Positions 8,298-16,657 of a DNA stretch of 45,663 nucleotides are shown here, in pieces. This DNA comes from an uncultured Clostridia bacterium (GTDB lineage: Bacteria > Bacillota > Clostridia > Oscillospirales > Acutalibacteraceae). The stretch spans positions 1-45,663 of the forward strand of contig CAMLSX010000015.1 of the NCBI GenBank assembly GCA_946484175.1. Reading direction: 5' to 3'. A model generated the notes under the pieces. That model did no database searches, was not told where the DNA came from, and worked only from the letters and a program-made list of their open reading frames with translations. A program made the translations under genes and the position numbers. Numbering within the stretch: the stretch's first letter is position 1; each line of letters begins with the position of its first letter.

Positions 8298-9471
8298 ACA
8301 GGTGGTTTTCGCCTGGCGAAGCCTTTCCCGTAAACGGGGCAGGAGTATCCTCACCATTTTGGGTATTGTCATTGGCGTAGCATCGGTTACAGTAATCGGC
8401 AATATTTCGCAGTGCGGCAGTACTGCGCTCAATAACGAAATGGACAGCCTTGGGCTGAATGGACTAACTATCAGTGCGTCCTCTTCCGCTGTTCTGGAAC
8501 AGGAAACGTTAGAGATCGTGCAGGACAGCAGTGAAGTGGAACAGGCTATGCCGGTATTGATGCAGACCGGCGAAATTTCTGCCAGAAACGAACAGTCAGA
8601 TGCCCTTTTATGGGGAATTGATGAAAATGCTGGACGCATCATCTCGTTAGAAGTGTTGTATGGACGCGGCTTGAACCGACAGGATATGATGATGCAGAAA
8701 AATGTCTGTTTGATTGATGAAGCATTTTCTAAAGCTGCATTTGGCAGAAGTAACGGAGTAGGGAAAACCATCTCTGCCGTATACGGAGGCGTTTCGGAGA
8801 AGTATACGGTAGTCGGTATTGTAAAAACAGGAAGCGGATTGCTGCAAAGTTTTATGGGAAGCTATATCCCGTCTTTTATTTATCTTCCATATACGTCGAT
8901 GCAGTCTAGTTTGGGCAGGACAACATTCGACCAGATTGCTGTGAGAATTGAAGAGGGGGAAGACGCTGATATCGTTGGTACACATCTGGCAAATGCACTG
9001 GAACGAAGCAGTGGAATTGAGGACGGATACCTTGCCAATAACCTTGTCAAGCAAAAGGATTCCCTGAATAATATGCTCAATATTCTCACGTTGATCTTTT
9101 CAGCAGTAGGGGCGGTTTCTCTGTTGGTAGCGAGTTTGAGTATTATGACGGTGATGCTGGTTTCCGTGCACGAACGCACGCGGGAAATCGGAATAAAAAA
9201 AGCTATTGGAGCTGGAAATGATATAATTTTGCAAGAATTTTTGTGGGAAGCACTGTTATTATCTTTGACCGGCGCACTGATTGGTGCACTAGTAGGGACG
9301 GGAATTTCTTATGCAGGGGCTGCCATTTTTGGCGTTGCGTTGGAACTACGGCTCGATATTATCTGGTTGGCATCGGGTTTTTCAGTAGTCAGCGGCGTGA
9401 TTTTCGGCGTATATCCTGCTATGAAAGCAGCATCTTTACCGCCAATCGATGCGCTGCACAGTAATGGCTAA
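8290..9471 (+). CDS. ABC transporter permease, MacB/FtsX type
   Basis: This 393-residue permease has the MacB layout. A first membrane segment (about residues 20-42, after RSLSRKRGRS) precedes a large extracytoplasmic MacB-PCD domain (~45-265). Three C-terminal membrane helices form the FtsX domain, with the coupling motif VHERTREIGIKKAIGA near residue 300. It normally pairs with a LolD-type ATPase and the adaptor encoded just upstream. No ATPase gene is present here: upstream is the small Cys protein on the other strand, and downstream is a hairpin and an unrelated gene. The pump must borrow an ATPase from elsewhere or be incomplete. Confidence 0.9.
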   Translation: MFEQVVFAWRSLSRKRGRSILTILGIVIGVASVTVIGNISQCGSTALNNEMDSLGLNGLTISASSSAVLEQETLEIVQDSSEVEQAMPVLMQTGEISARNEQSDALLWGIDENAGRIISLEVLYGRGLNRQDMMMQKNVCLIDEAFSKAAFGRSNGVGKTISAVYGGVSEKYTVVGIVKTGSGLLQSFMGSYIPSFIYLPYTSMQSSLGRTTFDQIAVRIEEGEDADIVGTHLANALERSSGIEDGYLANNLVKQKDSLNNMLNILTLIFSAVGAVSLLVASLSIMTVMLVSVHERTREIGIKKAIGAGNDIILQEFLWEALLLSLTGALIGALVGTGISYAGAAIFGVALELRLDIIWLASGFSVVSGVIFGVYPAMKAASLPPIDALHSNG

Positions 9472-9486
9472 TGTATAAAATGAAGA

Positions 9487-9530
9487 CCTTTCAGAGGGAA
9501 GCCTAAATGGAGGTTTCCCTCTGAAGGCTT
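9487..9530 (+). terminator. Strong hairpin after the permease gene
   Basis: TTCAGAGGGAA (9490-9500) pairs with TTCCCTCTGAA (9515-9525), and the flanking CCT/AGG extends the stem. No clear T run follows, so it may be a 3'-end stabilising structure rather than a classic intrinsic terminator. Confidence 0.55.
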
Positions 9531-9574
9531 CTCTGATACTTGGTAATAGAAAATACATAGAAAAGAGGGGAGAC

Positions 9575-10342
9575 ATGAAGGGGTATTTTCTGTGCTATCC
9601 TAATTTACCGGAAGGCCGTGTCACAACCATATTGATTTCCGGGGAAGCGGTTTATTTAGTTTCAGCTTTACAGGCTCTGCGTATTCAGCCTATTTTGACG
9701 CTCGCTTCCGATAGATTACCGAAGCCGGTACGATTTCACCCAGATATGCTTTGCTGTTATGTGGGAAATGGAAAGGCAGTAGTTGCAGCAAAGGAAAAGC
9801 AGTTGCAAAACCGTCTTGAATGCTTTGATGTTCAAATTATTCAAACAGAATATCCGCTGGGATACCAATATCCGAGGGATGCAGGATGTAATGTCCTGCA
9901 AATCGGAGAACATGTGTTTTATAACCCCAAATCAGCTGACAAAACGATTTTACAGGAATTAGAGACGAAAACGCTGCACAGGGTATCACAGGGTTATAGT
10001 CGGTGTTCGGTGGCTGTAGCGGATGAACATAGTGCTATTACAGCAGACCCAGGGTTGGCAAAAGCCATGAAACAAGCTGGGCTGGAAGTTCTGGAAATCC
10101 AGCCGGGACAAATCAGGCTGCCAGGATATGATTATGGATTTATTGGTGGATGCTGTGGGTTGATTTCGCCGGATAGAATCGCGTTTACTGGTTCTTTGGA
10201 ATTACATCCTGATGGAGAAAGAATCAAAGCGTTTTTATTCCAGCGTGGGATTTCGTATGTGGAACTAACGAACGAACCTCTGTTGGATATCGGCGGCTTG
10301 ATTCCGTTAAGAGAAGAAAGAAAATACATGGGGAAGGGTTGA
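9575..10342 (+). CDS. DUF6873-type GME-fold protein of unknown function
   Basis: This 255-residue soluble protein has recognisable blocks ADEHSAITADPGLAKAMKQ (~160-178), GYDYGFIGGCCGLI (~208-221) and FTGSLELHPD (~228-237). These match my memory of the clostridial DUF6873 family, predicted to have the fold of guanidino-modifying enzymes (amidinotransferases and arginine deiminases). Repeated GG/CC and His/Asp residues could form an active site, but no reaction is known. The start is ATG 9575 with AGGGGAG upstream. The stop codon overlaps the -35 box of the next gene's promoter. Family name is moderately sure; function is not assigned. Confidence 0.65.
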   Translation: MKGYFLCYPNLPEGRVTTILISGEAVYLVSALQALRIQPILTLASDRLPKPVRFHPDMLCCYVGNGKAVVAAKEKQLQNRLECFDVQIIQTEYPLGYQYPRDAGCNVLQIGEHVFYNPKSADKTILQELETKTLHRVSQGYSRCSVAVADEHSAITADPGLAKAMKQAGLEVLEIQPGQIRLPGYDYGFIGGCCGLISPDRIAFTGSLELHPDGERIKAFLFQRGISYVELTNEPLLDIGGLIPLREERKYMGKG

Positions 10343-10367
10343 CAGCCTCTTCCCAGAAAAGTAAAAT
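10339..10367 (+). promoter_or_regulatory. Sigma-A promoter of the second Xer gene
   Basis: TTGACA at 10339-10344, a 17-bp spacer and TAAAAT at 10362-10367 make a near-consensus promoter. The -35 box overlaps the TGA of the preceding gene. The expected transcription start falls inside the left arm of the palindrome at 10370. Confidence 0.75.
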
Positions 10368-10369
10368 AT

Positions 10370-10399
10370 AATTATACAAAATTAAAATTTTGTATAATT
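10370..10399. other. Perfect 14-bp palindrome, candidate Xer binding or dif-like site
   Basis: The arms AATTATACAAAATT (10370-10383) and AATTTTGTATAATT (10386-10399) are perfectly complementary around a 2-nt centre. Read as 11-6-11, the 28 bp at 10371-10398 have the size of a dif site. The right half TTTTGTATAAT agrees with the Bacillus dif XerD-side half TTATGTAAACT at 8 of 11 positions. It lies at the start point of the adjacent Xer gene, so it could equally be an operator. It is almost all A/T and therefore a poor terminator. Confidence 0.55.
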
Positions 10400-10427
10400 T
10401 GGGGGATTAAAAAAGGATGAAAAAGCT

Positions 10428-11507
10428 ATGGCATACAGTTTGAAAAATTTCCATAAAGAACTGCTGGACGAATCACCAAAACTTGTTCGCGAGTATTTAC
10501 AACATCAATTGACTGTGCGTGCACGGTCGCCGTTGACTGTTGAAGAATATGCGCGGGATCTGATTACATTTTTCAGATTTCTCAAGAAACATTATGATAT
10601 GGAACCCATGGATAAACCGGATTCCGAGGTATCTGTAGCAGATATTTCAGACGAGATGGTTTTGCATGTGAGCCGCCGGGATGTTCTGGAATTTATGAAT
10701 TATCTGGTGACGGATCGACAAAATTCCGTCAATACGCGTCTTCGCAAAACAACCACTTTGCGGCGGTTCTATAAGTACCTGATTGACCAGCGGCAGCTGC
10801 TGCACGAAAGCCCAATCCAGGTTATGGAGTCACCGAAACATAAAAAAGCTTTGCCCAAGTATCTGACACTGGAGCAAAGCATTGATTTACTGAATTCTGT
10901 AGACGGCCCTGATAAGGAACGCGATTACTGTATTTTGACGCTGTTTCTCAATTGCGGGATGCGCCTTTCGGAGTTAGTTGGAATTAACGTAACGGATGTC
11001 CGTCATCAGGCTTCCTGTATCCGCATTGTTGGTAAAGGCGATAAAGAACGGATTATTTACTTAAACGAAGCCTGTATAGATGCTATTGACCGATATCTGG
11101 CAGTTCGGCCAAAAGACGGCCTAAAAGATAAAGAAGCCCTGTTTATCAGCCGCCAACACAAGCGCATCAGTCCCAAAACCGTGCAGTATATCGTCAAAAA
11201 ATATCTGGGGGCTATTGATTTAAGCGGCCAGGGCTATTCGGTTCATAAGCTGCGCCATACAGCTGCAACCCTGATGTATCAGCACGGTGATGTAGATATC
11301 CGCGTATTAAAGGATATTTTGGGACATGAGAATTTGGGTACTACAGAGATTTATACCCATCTTTCCAGCAAACAAATGGAAAATGCGGCAAAAGCGAACC
11401 CGCTTTCCAAAGTAAAAAGCCGTACACCAAAACCGGAAAATCAGAATCAGAGCGAACCCCAAATCGAATCTGAACCCGATAACCCTGATAAAGACCAGAA
11501 TAAATAA
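10428..11507 (+). CDS. xerC: Tyrosine recombinase, canonical XerC/XerD type
   Basis: This 359-residue recombinase carries the complete catalytic set: R179 (GMRLSEL), hairpin K203 (VGKGDKER), H273 and R276 (HKLRHTA), H300 (LGHENLG) and Y309 (TEIYTHL). The N-terminal SAM-like DNA-binding domain (about 20-125) is slightly longer than usual. The last ~35 residues are a Lys/Asn/Gln/Glu-rich tail likely to be disordered. The start is ATG 10428 after AAGGATG with 8-base spacing. It has its own strong promoter and a dif-sized palindrome immediately upstream. It is probably the housekeeping chromosome-dimer recombinase, perhaps acting with the protein at 2604; which one is XerC or XerD cannot be settled by eye. 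Confidence 0.88.
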   Translation: MAYSLKNFHKELLDESPKLVREYLQHQLTVRARSPLTVEEYARDLITFFRFLKKHYDMEPMDKPDSEVSVADISDEMVLHVSRRDVLEFMNYLVTDRQNSVNTRLRKTTTLRRFYKYLIDQRQLLHESPIQVMESPKHKKALPKYLTLEQSIDLLNSVDGPDKERDYCILTLFLNCGMRLSELVGINVTDVRHQASCIRIVGKGDKERIIYLNEACIDAIDRYLAVRPKDGLKDKEALFISRQHKRISPKTVQYIVKKYLGAIDLSGQGYSVHKLRHTAATLMYQHGDVDIRVLKDILGHENLGTTEIYTHLSSKQMENAAKANPLSKVKSRTPKPENQNQSEPQIESEPDNPDKDQNK

Positions 11508-11526
11508 TAATAAGGAGGCAGCTTTC

Positions 11527-12303
11527 ATGGTAGATGGCCATATTCATCTGGAACGTGGTGAATACTCTCGTGAATGGGTTTCACGATTTGTCGATCAAGC
11601 ACTTGCGTGCGGCCTTCACGAAATATGGCTTCTGGAACACTGCTATCGTTTTCGTGAATTCGTCCCCATGTATGATTCTGTTTGTACATATAGTGACTAC
11701 ATTAACACATGGTTTCATCAAAAAGCAGGTGTATTAGAACTATCAGATTATCTGCATTTGATTCATGACATACGACAACATCCGTTCCCTATAAAAATCA
11801 AATTCGGCCTTGAAATCTGCTATTTTAAAGAATTTGAATCGTTTGTAGTGGATACAGCAGCAGGAAAGGGATTTGATTTTCTTTTGGGGAGTGTCCATTT
11901 TGTTGATGGTTTTGCTTTTGACCACAAACCGGAGCATTGGAGCCATGTAGATGTGGATACCGTGTATCGAAGATTTTTTGAAACTTCGATTGACCTGGCA
12001 AACAGCGGAATTTATGATGGAATCGCCCACCCTGATTCCATTAAATTATTCGGGCATCTCCCCTCTTTTTCTCTCCAGCCCTATTATGAAGAGCTCGCCT
12101 GCTCCCTTTCCAGACAAAACATGTATGCAGAACAAAGCAGCGGGATTTACCGCAGATGCCCCGGTACTGCAGAACTTGGAATGACTCATGATTTGCTGGT
12201 GTGTATGAAAAGGCATCATGTTCCCATTATAACGGTATCAGATGCGCATTGTCCCAAAGATGTAGGTGCAAAAATCCCAGAATTGGCTGCACTTCTTGAG
12301 TAA
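11527..12303 (+). CDS. PHP-domain phosphoesterase (HisJ-like)
   Basis: This 258-residue protein has PHP-fold metal ligands in order: DGHIH (residues 3-7), the Glu of GLEICYF (~97), His of GSVHF (~120), AHPD (~169) and SDAH (~240). This is the trinuclear metal site of histidinol-phosphatase (HisJ/HisK) and related phosphoesterases. No histidine biosynthesis gene is nearby, so the substrate may differ. TAAGGAGG precedes the start with good spacing, 19 bases after the Xer stop codon, so it may be co-transcribed with the recombinase. It runs convergent to the next gene, with 6 bases between stop codons. Confidence 0.82.
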   Translation: MVDGHIHLERGEYSREWVSRFVDQALACGLHEIWLLEHCYRFREFVPMYDSVCTYSDYINTWFHQKAGVLELSDYLHLIHDIRQHPFPIKIKFGLEICYFKEFESFVVDTAAGKGFDFLLGSVHFVDGFAFDHKPEHWSHVDVDTVYRRFFETSIDLANSGIYDGIAHPDSIKLFGHLPSFSLQPYYEELACSLSRQNMYAEQSSGIYRRCPGTAELGMTHDLLVCMKRHHVPIITVSDAHCPKDVGAKIPELAALLE

Positions 12304-12309
12304 GTGCAG
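12287..12309. other. Small hairpin between convergent genes
   Basis: CTGCACTT (12287-12294) and AAGTGCAG (12302-12309) form an 8-bp perfect stem across the PHP stop codon. It lies exactly between two convergent genes and may reduce read-through, but no T run follows. Confidence 0.4.
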
Positions 12310-12825
12310 TTATCCCCTGGTTAGTTTATTTACATATGCCTGGATTTCTTTGTGATTGCGCAGAACCGTTACTTTGTCCTGATATTGTGCTACACGCCCT
12401 TTTGTTCCGTCTGCCCCGGTATCATAATTTTTAACCCAACGGAACATAGAACGCAGCATTTCAAGATGCGGCCTGTATATACATGGTTCGATTCCCAGAT
12501 TTTGTTTAATCCATCGCAGGAATATTCTTTTTTTCCGTATAATCAGCGGTGGTTCCAACAGAAGGATGTGGTCTGCCTGACGCATTCCTTCTAAAAAGCA
12601 TTCTCTACCAGCATCTTCTATGATGTATTGCTCCTGCGCCAATATCTGATGAAAAAGTCTGTCTCTTTCTTCTATTGGGCGCTTTTTATTTCCCCATGAA
12701 CTCGCAGGATCTTCCTCATATACCACTTCATCCAGATGTGTACAAGGAACTCCTGTTTTTTGCGATATGTATCGAGCAAGTGTTGATTTTCCGCTTGCAA
12801 CTGACCCTACAATATATAATTTCAT
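12310..12825 (-). CDS. P-loop kinase-like protein (FlaR/adenylate-kinase-like)
   Basis: This 171-residue protein starts with a Walker A loop, GSVASGKST (residues 7-15). It continues with a nucleoside-kinase-like LDEVVY (~31) and a later basic helix IIRKKRIFLRWIKQ. This matches the small AAA/P-loop proteins annotated as DNA topology modulation protein FlaR or as shikimate/adenylate kinase-like. The true phosphate acceptor is unknown for these proteins. It is a single gene separated from tyrS by the terminator at 12852, with a purine-rich site (AGAAGAGG) upstream of the ATG. Confidence 0.75.
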   Translation of the reverse strand: MKLYIVGSVASGKSTLARYISQKTGVPCTHLDEVVYEEDPASSWGNKKRPIEERDRLFHQILAQEQYIIEDAGRECFLEGMRQADHILLLEPPLIIRKKRIFLRWIKQNLGIEPCIYRPHLEMLRSMFRWVKNYDTGADGTKGRVAQYQDKVTVLRNHKEIQAYVNKLTRG

Positions 12826-12851
12826 ACCTCTTCTCCCTTATTGTCATTGTC

Positions 12852-12899
12852 AAAAAATCCCCTTCATTTTACCTTCATTTTAAATGAAGGGGATTTTTT
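12852..12899 (-). terminator. Intrinsic terminator of tyrS
   Basis: The perfect 18-bp arms at 12852-12869 and 12882-12899 (core ATCCCCTTCATTT) end in six T on the minus strand after tyrS. The structure is symmetric and could stop transcription from either side. Confidence 0.93.
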
Positions 12900-12920
12900 G
12901 ATTTATTTTTTTAGCTGCAA

Positions 12921-14147
12921 TTATTTCAGCACAGCCTTATGGTGAACCTTCTTACCCTTCTTGATAACCACATAGCCCTTTTCAAAATCGGCCGGGGTCA
13001 CAGCAGCGGTAATATCTGTCACCTTCTGGTCGTCGATGCTCACACCGCCCTGGGTGACCAGACGACGGCCTTCGCCCTTGGAGGGAGTCAGCTTGGTCTT
13101 CATCAGCAGGTCGAGCACCAGGAGTTTCCCGTCGGTAAAGTCATCGGCAGTCAGCTCTGTGGTGGGCATATTGTCGGTGTTGGCGCCGGTGCCAAACAGT
13201 ACACGGGCTCCCTCCTGTGCTTTTTGGGCTTCCTCTTCCCCATGCACCAGCTTGGTTACTTCGTAAGCCAGACGTTCCTTCACCTGGTTCAGCTCGCTGC
13301 CGGAGAGTTTCTCCATCGCGCGGATTTCATCCATGGGCACAAAGGTAAGCAGCTTCATGCAGCGGATTACATCGTCATCCGCAACATTGCGCCAATACTG
13401 ATAAAAATCAAAGGGAGAAGTCTTTTCGGGATCCAGCCACACAGCACCCTTTTCGGTCTTGCCCATCTTCTTGCCTTCGCTGGTGGTCAGCAGCGTAAAG
13501 GTCATGCCATAAACCTCTTTGCCCTCGCTGCGGCGCAGCAGCTCCACGCCGCCGATGATATTACTCCACTGGTCGTCTCCGCCCAGCTCCATCACGCAGT
13601 CATAACGGCGGTTCAGCTCGAGGAAGTCGTAGCTCTGCATAATCATGTAGTTCATCTCAAAGAAGGACAGGCCGCGCTCCAGGCGCTGCTTGTAGCACTC
13701 TGCTGCCAGCATACGGTTTACGGAGAAATGCACGCCTACTTCCCGCAGAAAATCGATGTAATTCAGGTTCAGCAGCCAGTCGCCGTTGTTGGCCATGATA
13801 GCTTTACCGTCAGAGAAATCCACCAGCCGGGACATCTGCTTCTGGAAGCACTCAATGTTGTGGTTGATTTCCTCTTTGGTCATCATGCGGCGCATATCGG
13901 TTTTGCCGGAGGGGTCGCCAATCATACCGGTGCCGCCGCCGAACAGTGCAATCGGCACGTGGCCGGCACGCTGCATATGGGCCATCACCATCACCTGCAA
14001 AAAGTGGCCGACATGCAGGCTGTCTGCGGTCGGGTCAAAGCCGATATAAAACTTAATCTTGTGGTTGTTGAGGAGGTCGCGAATTTTCTCCTCGTTGGTC
14101 ATCTGGGCAATCAGCCCTCTTTCCTGTAATACTTCAAAAACGCCCAT
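12921..14147 (-). CDS. tyrS: Tyrosyl-tRNA synthetase
   Basis: This 408-residue class I synthetase charges tRNA-Tyr. The HIGH-type motif is LHVGHF (residues ~44-49) in [12 protein letters not shown]. The KMSKS-type loop is [17 protein letters not shown] (~228). The C-terminal ~60 residues form an S4-like RNA-binding domain ([18 protein letters not shown]). Length and motifs fit the standard bacterial TyrS. AAAGGTGG precedes the ATG. Expression is controlled by the T-box leader at 14195-14481 and the gene ends in a strong terminator, so it is a one-gene unit. Confidence 0.97.
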   Translation of the reverse strand: MGVFEVLQERGLIAQMTNEEKIRDLLNNHKIKFYIGFDPTADSLHVGHFLQVMVMAHMQRAGHVPIALFGGGTGMIGDPSGKTDMRRMMTKEEINHNIECFQKQMSRLVDFSDGKAIMANNGDWLLNLNYIDFLREVGVHFSVNRMLAAECYKQRLERGLSFFEMNYMIMQSYDFLELNRRYDCVMELGGDDQWSNIIGGVELLRRSEGKEVYGMTFTLLTTSEGKKMGKTEKGAVWLDPEKTSPFDFYQYWRNVADDDVIRCMKLLTFVPMDEIRAMEKLSGSELNQVKERLAYEVTKLVHGEEEAQKAQEGARVLFGTGANTDNMPTTELTADDFTDGKLLVLDLLMKTKLTPSKGEGRRLVTQGGVSIDDQKVTDITAAVTPADFEKGYVVIKKGKKVHHKAVLK

Positions 14148-14194
14148 TTCACTCTACCACCTTTCAAAAAATCACCGGGGGCCTTGTTATGGGC

Positions 14195-14481
14195 AACAAA
14201 AAACGCCCCCTGCCAATTTGCAGAGGGCGGAAAAACCGCGGTACCACCTCAGTTCACCGATGCTTCACAGCAACGGCCTTACGGAGTACAGAAGCTCGAT
14301 ACTCCCTGTTTGATAACGGGGACAGCCCGGCACAGCCTACTTGCACAAATGCGCTTTCAGCCTGCGGCTCTGGAATGTATTTTCCTGTCTGCTGCCGCCC
14401 CTGCTTCCACCTGCCGCAGGTTCTCTTTGCCGGCTGGAATTTGATAATTCCACAGCAGTACTTTTTTCCTTCACAGCCTTT
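14195..14481 (-). promoter_or_regulatory. T-box riboswitch (tRNA-Tyr)
   Basis: On the minus strand the leader holds the invariant T-box sequence GGTGGTACCGCGG (14248-14236), followed by a terminator hairpin (14204-14213 with 14220-14229) and six T. Upstream is a long Stem I region whose arms CCTGCGGC/GCCGCAGG pair around it. A TAC triplet at 14379-14377, flanked as in specifier loops, fits tyrosine. The T-box bulge reads TGGT, complementary to the ACCA end expected for tRNA-Tyr. Uncharged tRNA-Tyr would stabilise the antiterminator and switch tyrS on. Confidence 0.93.
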
Positions 14482-14487
14482 ATTGTG

Positions 14488-14516
14488 ATTATAGCGAAGT
14501 CTTTTCAAAAAGTCAA
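14488..14516 (-). promoter_or_regulatory. Sigma-A promoter of tyrS
   Basis: On the minus strand TTGACT (14516-14511), a 17-bp spacer and TATAAT (14493-14488) form a near-perfect promoter. The start would be near 14481, at the beginning of the T-box leader. It lies only 14 bases after the recN stop codon, with no terminator between. Confidence 0.88.
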
Positions 14517-14530
14517 GACCTGAAAATCCA

Positions 14531-16195
14531 TTACCGGGCACGAATCATTTCCTCTGCATTTTGCAAAAGCAGCGGCGTAATTTCGGTACCGCCCATAATG
14601 CGGGCAACCTCCCTCTTCCGTCCCTCAAAATCAAGGGGACGAACCTGCGTAAAGGTCTTGTTGTCATGCACCTCTTTGGAAATCAAGAAGTGTGCATCCG
14701 CCAATGCGGCAATCTGTGCCAGATGCGTCACGCACAACACCTGCCGGTTGCGGGAAACCTCCAATAGTTTCAGGCCAACCTTTCTGGCGGCGCTGCCGCT
14801 GATACCGGTATCGATTTCGTCAAAGATCAGCGTGGCAATACGGTCTGTACCGGAAAGCACGGTTTTGATGGCCAGCATAATCCGGGAGAGTTCACCGCCA
14901 GAAGCAATTTTGGCCATGGGGCGAGCCGGTTCTCCGGGGTTGGTGGAGAGCAGAAACTGGATTTTATCGCATCCCCACTGGTTCAGCGGGCAGCGCAGCT
15001 GTTCCACCTGGAAATCCACGTTGGGCATATCCAGAAATGTAAGCTCTTCCCGCACCCGGGCTGCCATCTCCCCTGCCGCTTTCCGCCGTCCCGAGGAAAG
15101 TTCTTTCGCCAGTCGGATAGCTTCCTGTTTGCATTCTTCATACTGTCCGGCTAATTCCTGTTCCTTTTCATCGGAAAGCTCAATGGTATGCAGCTCTCTC
15201 CGGCAATTTTCCAGAAAAATTAGCATTTCTTCTTCGGTAGATCCGTATTTCAGGCTGAGACGATACAGCTGGTCGAGACGATCTTCCACCTGTTCCAAGC
15301 GAGCGGGGTCGTACTCCAGTGTTTCTGACGCGTCTCGCACCTCTTCCAGGCAATCCTGCAACCCATACTCCAGATCGCGTAGTTTTTGAGCAGTAGCAGT
15401 GAGCGACGGCAAAAAATTGGCGGCTTCTTCCAGCGCGTCTGCAGCACTTCCAACTGCCGAAACAGCCCCACCGGACTCCTCGTCACCGTCCAACGAATTT
15501 TTGGCGGAAATCAAAGTCTCCGCAATTTTTTCGCTGTTACGGTACATGCTGCGCTGTTGTGCCAGATCTTCCTGTTCACCAGGACGAATATTTCCTGCTT
15601 CCAACTCTTCAATCTGGTAGCGGAGCAAATCCACCCGGCGGGCTTTTTGGCTTTCGTCCATCAACAAAGCGTCCCATTCTTTTTTGATAGAGCGCAATTT
15701 TCGATACACTTCGTAATATCGGTGCTTTAACTCATTGAGCCCGCCAAAGCTGTCAATGTATTCCACATGCTGCTCTGGAGAAAGAAGCTCATAGCTTTCG
15801 TGTTGGCCGAGAATACTCAACAGCGTCAGTCCTACTTCTCGCAGCATAGAAACGGTAGCCGGACGGCCATTGATGCGACAAACCGTCTTTCCCTCTGCAC
15901 GAATTTCCCGTTGAAGCAGCAGATTTTCCTCATCTTCCGAAGCAAACCCCAGCTCTTCCAGTTTTTGAAGCGTATCCGAGCCAGTTCCGGTAAACAGGGC
16001 ACTTACCCGTGCAGTGTTGGTTCCATTACGCACAATTTCACGTGAGACTCTTCCGCCCAAAACTGCATTGATGGAGTCAATAATGATCGATTTACCTGCG
16101 CCGGTTTCACCGGTAAGAATATTAAAGCCGGTTTGAAAGTCTATGGAAGCTTTCTCGATGACGGCAATATTTTCAATATACAGCTGTGCCAGCAT
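14531..16195 (-). CDS. recN: DNA repair protein RecN
   Basis: This 554-residue SMC-like ATPase acts early in double-strand-break repair. Walker A is GETGAGKSI (residues ~29-37), a long coiled-coil region spans about 150-370, and the ABC signature and Walker B region lies near 435-480 (ASGGELSRIMLAIK, TLIFDEIDTGISG). The full family length is present. It is the last gene of the nine-gene minus-strand operon, starting 6 bases after argR with AAGGTGA upstream. The argR-recN order is standard in Firmicutes. The spoIVB-spo0A pair often found after recN is not here. Confidence 0.97.
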   Translation of the reverse strand: MLAQLYIENIAVIEKASIDFQTGFNILTGETGAGKSIIIDSINAVLGGRVSREIVRNGTNTARVSALFTGTGSDTLQKLEELGFASEDEENLLLQREIRAEGKTVCRINGRPATVSMLREVGLTLLSILGQHESYELLSPEQHVEYIDSFGGLNELKHRYYEVYRKLRSIKKEWDALLMDESQKARRVDLLRYQIEELEAGNIRPGEQEDLAQQRSMYRNSEKIAETLISAKNSLDGDEESGGAVSAVGSAADALEEAANFLPSLTATAQKLRDLEYGLQDCLEEVRDASETLEYDPARLEQVEDRLDQLYRLSLKYGSTEEEMLIFLENCRRELHTIELSDEKEQELAGQYEECKQEAIRLAKELSSGRRKAAGEMAARVREELTFLDMPNVDFQVEQLRCPLNQWGCDKIQFLLSTNPGEPARPMAKIASGGELSRIMLAIKTVLSGTDRIATLIFDEIDTGISGSAARKVGLKLLEVSRNRQVLCVTHLAQIAALADAHFLISKEVHDNKTFTQVRPLDFEGRKREVARIMGGTEITPLLLQNAEEMIRAR

Positions 16196-16201
16196 TCTCT
16201 A

Positions 16202-16654
16202 TCACCTTGTCATGAGTTTTTTTAGTTCCGCTTCCATATCTTTGGCGCTTAAATCGTCACGGCATACCACAAAAATGGTGTCATCTCCTGCCAATGTACC
16301 CACTGCGCCTTTCCAATGGATGGAATCCATAGCAGCACAAATTGCCTGTGCCATTCCGGTCATACACTTGATAACCAGCATATTGCAGGCAGAATCTACC
16401 GACAACACGGAATCTGCAAACAGGGAGAAAAATTTAGAAGAAACATTTCGGCTATTATCTTGACCGATGGAGTATTTGTACTTTCCTTCTGCAGAAAGAG
16501 TCTTTACCAGACGTAATTCCTTGATATCGCGGGATACAGTGGCCTGGGTTACATCAAAGCCGGACTCCCGCAGGCAGCGAAGAAGTTCGTCCTGCGTATC
16601 GATATCTCGCTCACTGATGAGCTCCAGTATTTTTGCGTGGCGGCGTGTTTTCAT
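16202..16654 (-). CDS. argR: Arginine repressor ArgR
   Basis: This 150-residue transcription factor has an N-terminal winged helix (residues ~1-70, with the ATVSRDIKELRLVK recognition region). Its C-terminal arginine-binding and hexamerisation domain contains GTLAGDDTIFVVCRD (~120-134). It represses arginine biosynthesis and activates catabolism in response to arginine; no arginine gene lies in this window. It sits 3 bases after nadK and 6 before recN, so it is part of the operon. I saw no clear ARG box near its own operon promoter. Confidence 0.95.
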   Translation of the reverse strand: MKTRRHAKILELISERDIDTQDELLRCLRESGFDVTQATVSRDIKELRLVKTLSAEGKYKYSIGQDNSRNVSSKFFSLFADSVLSVDSACNMLVIKCMTGMAQAICAAMDSIHWKGAVGTLAGDDTIFVVCRDDLSAKDMEAELKKLMTR

Positions 16655-16657
16655 AAA

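Noticed and set aside
7782-8771. 329-codon antisense frame over the adaptor/permease junction
   Set aside because: The Phe/Tyr/Arg-rich product spans two real overlapping genes and shows no domain.
10370-10399. Palindrome as an intrinsic terminator of the DUF6873 gene
   Set aside because: The stem is essentially A/T only and is followed by GGGGG, not T; it also lies in the next gene's promoter region.
12939-14129. 396-codon open frame antisense to tyrS
   Set aside because: tyrS is certain; the antisense product is His/Gln-rich without motif or ribosome site.
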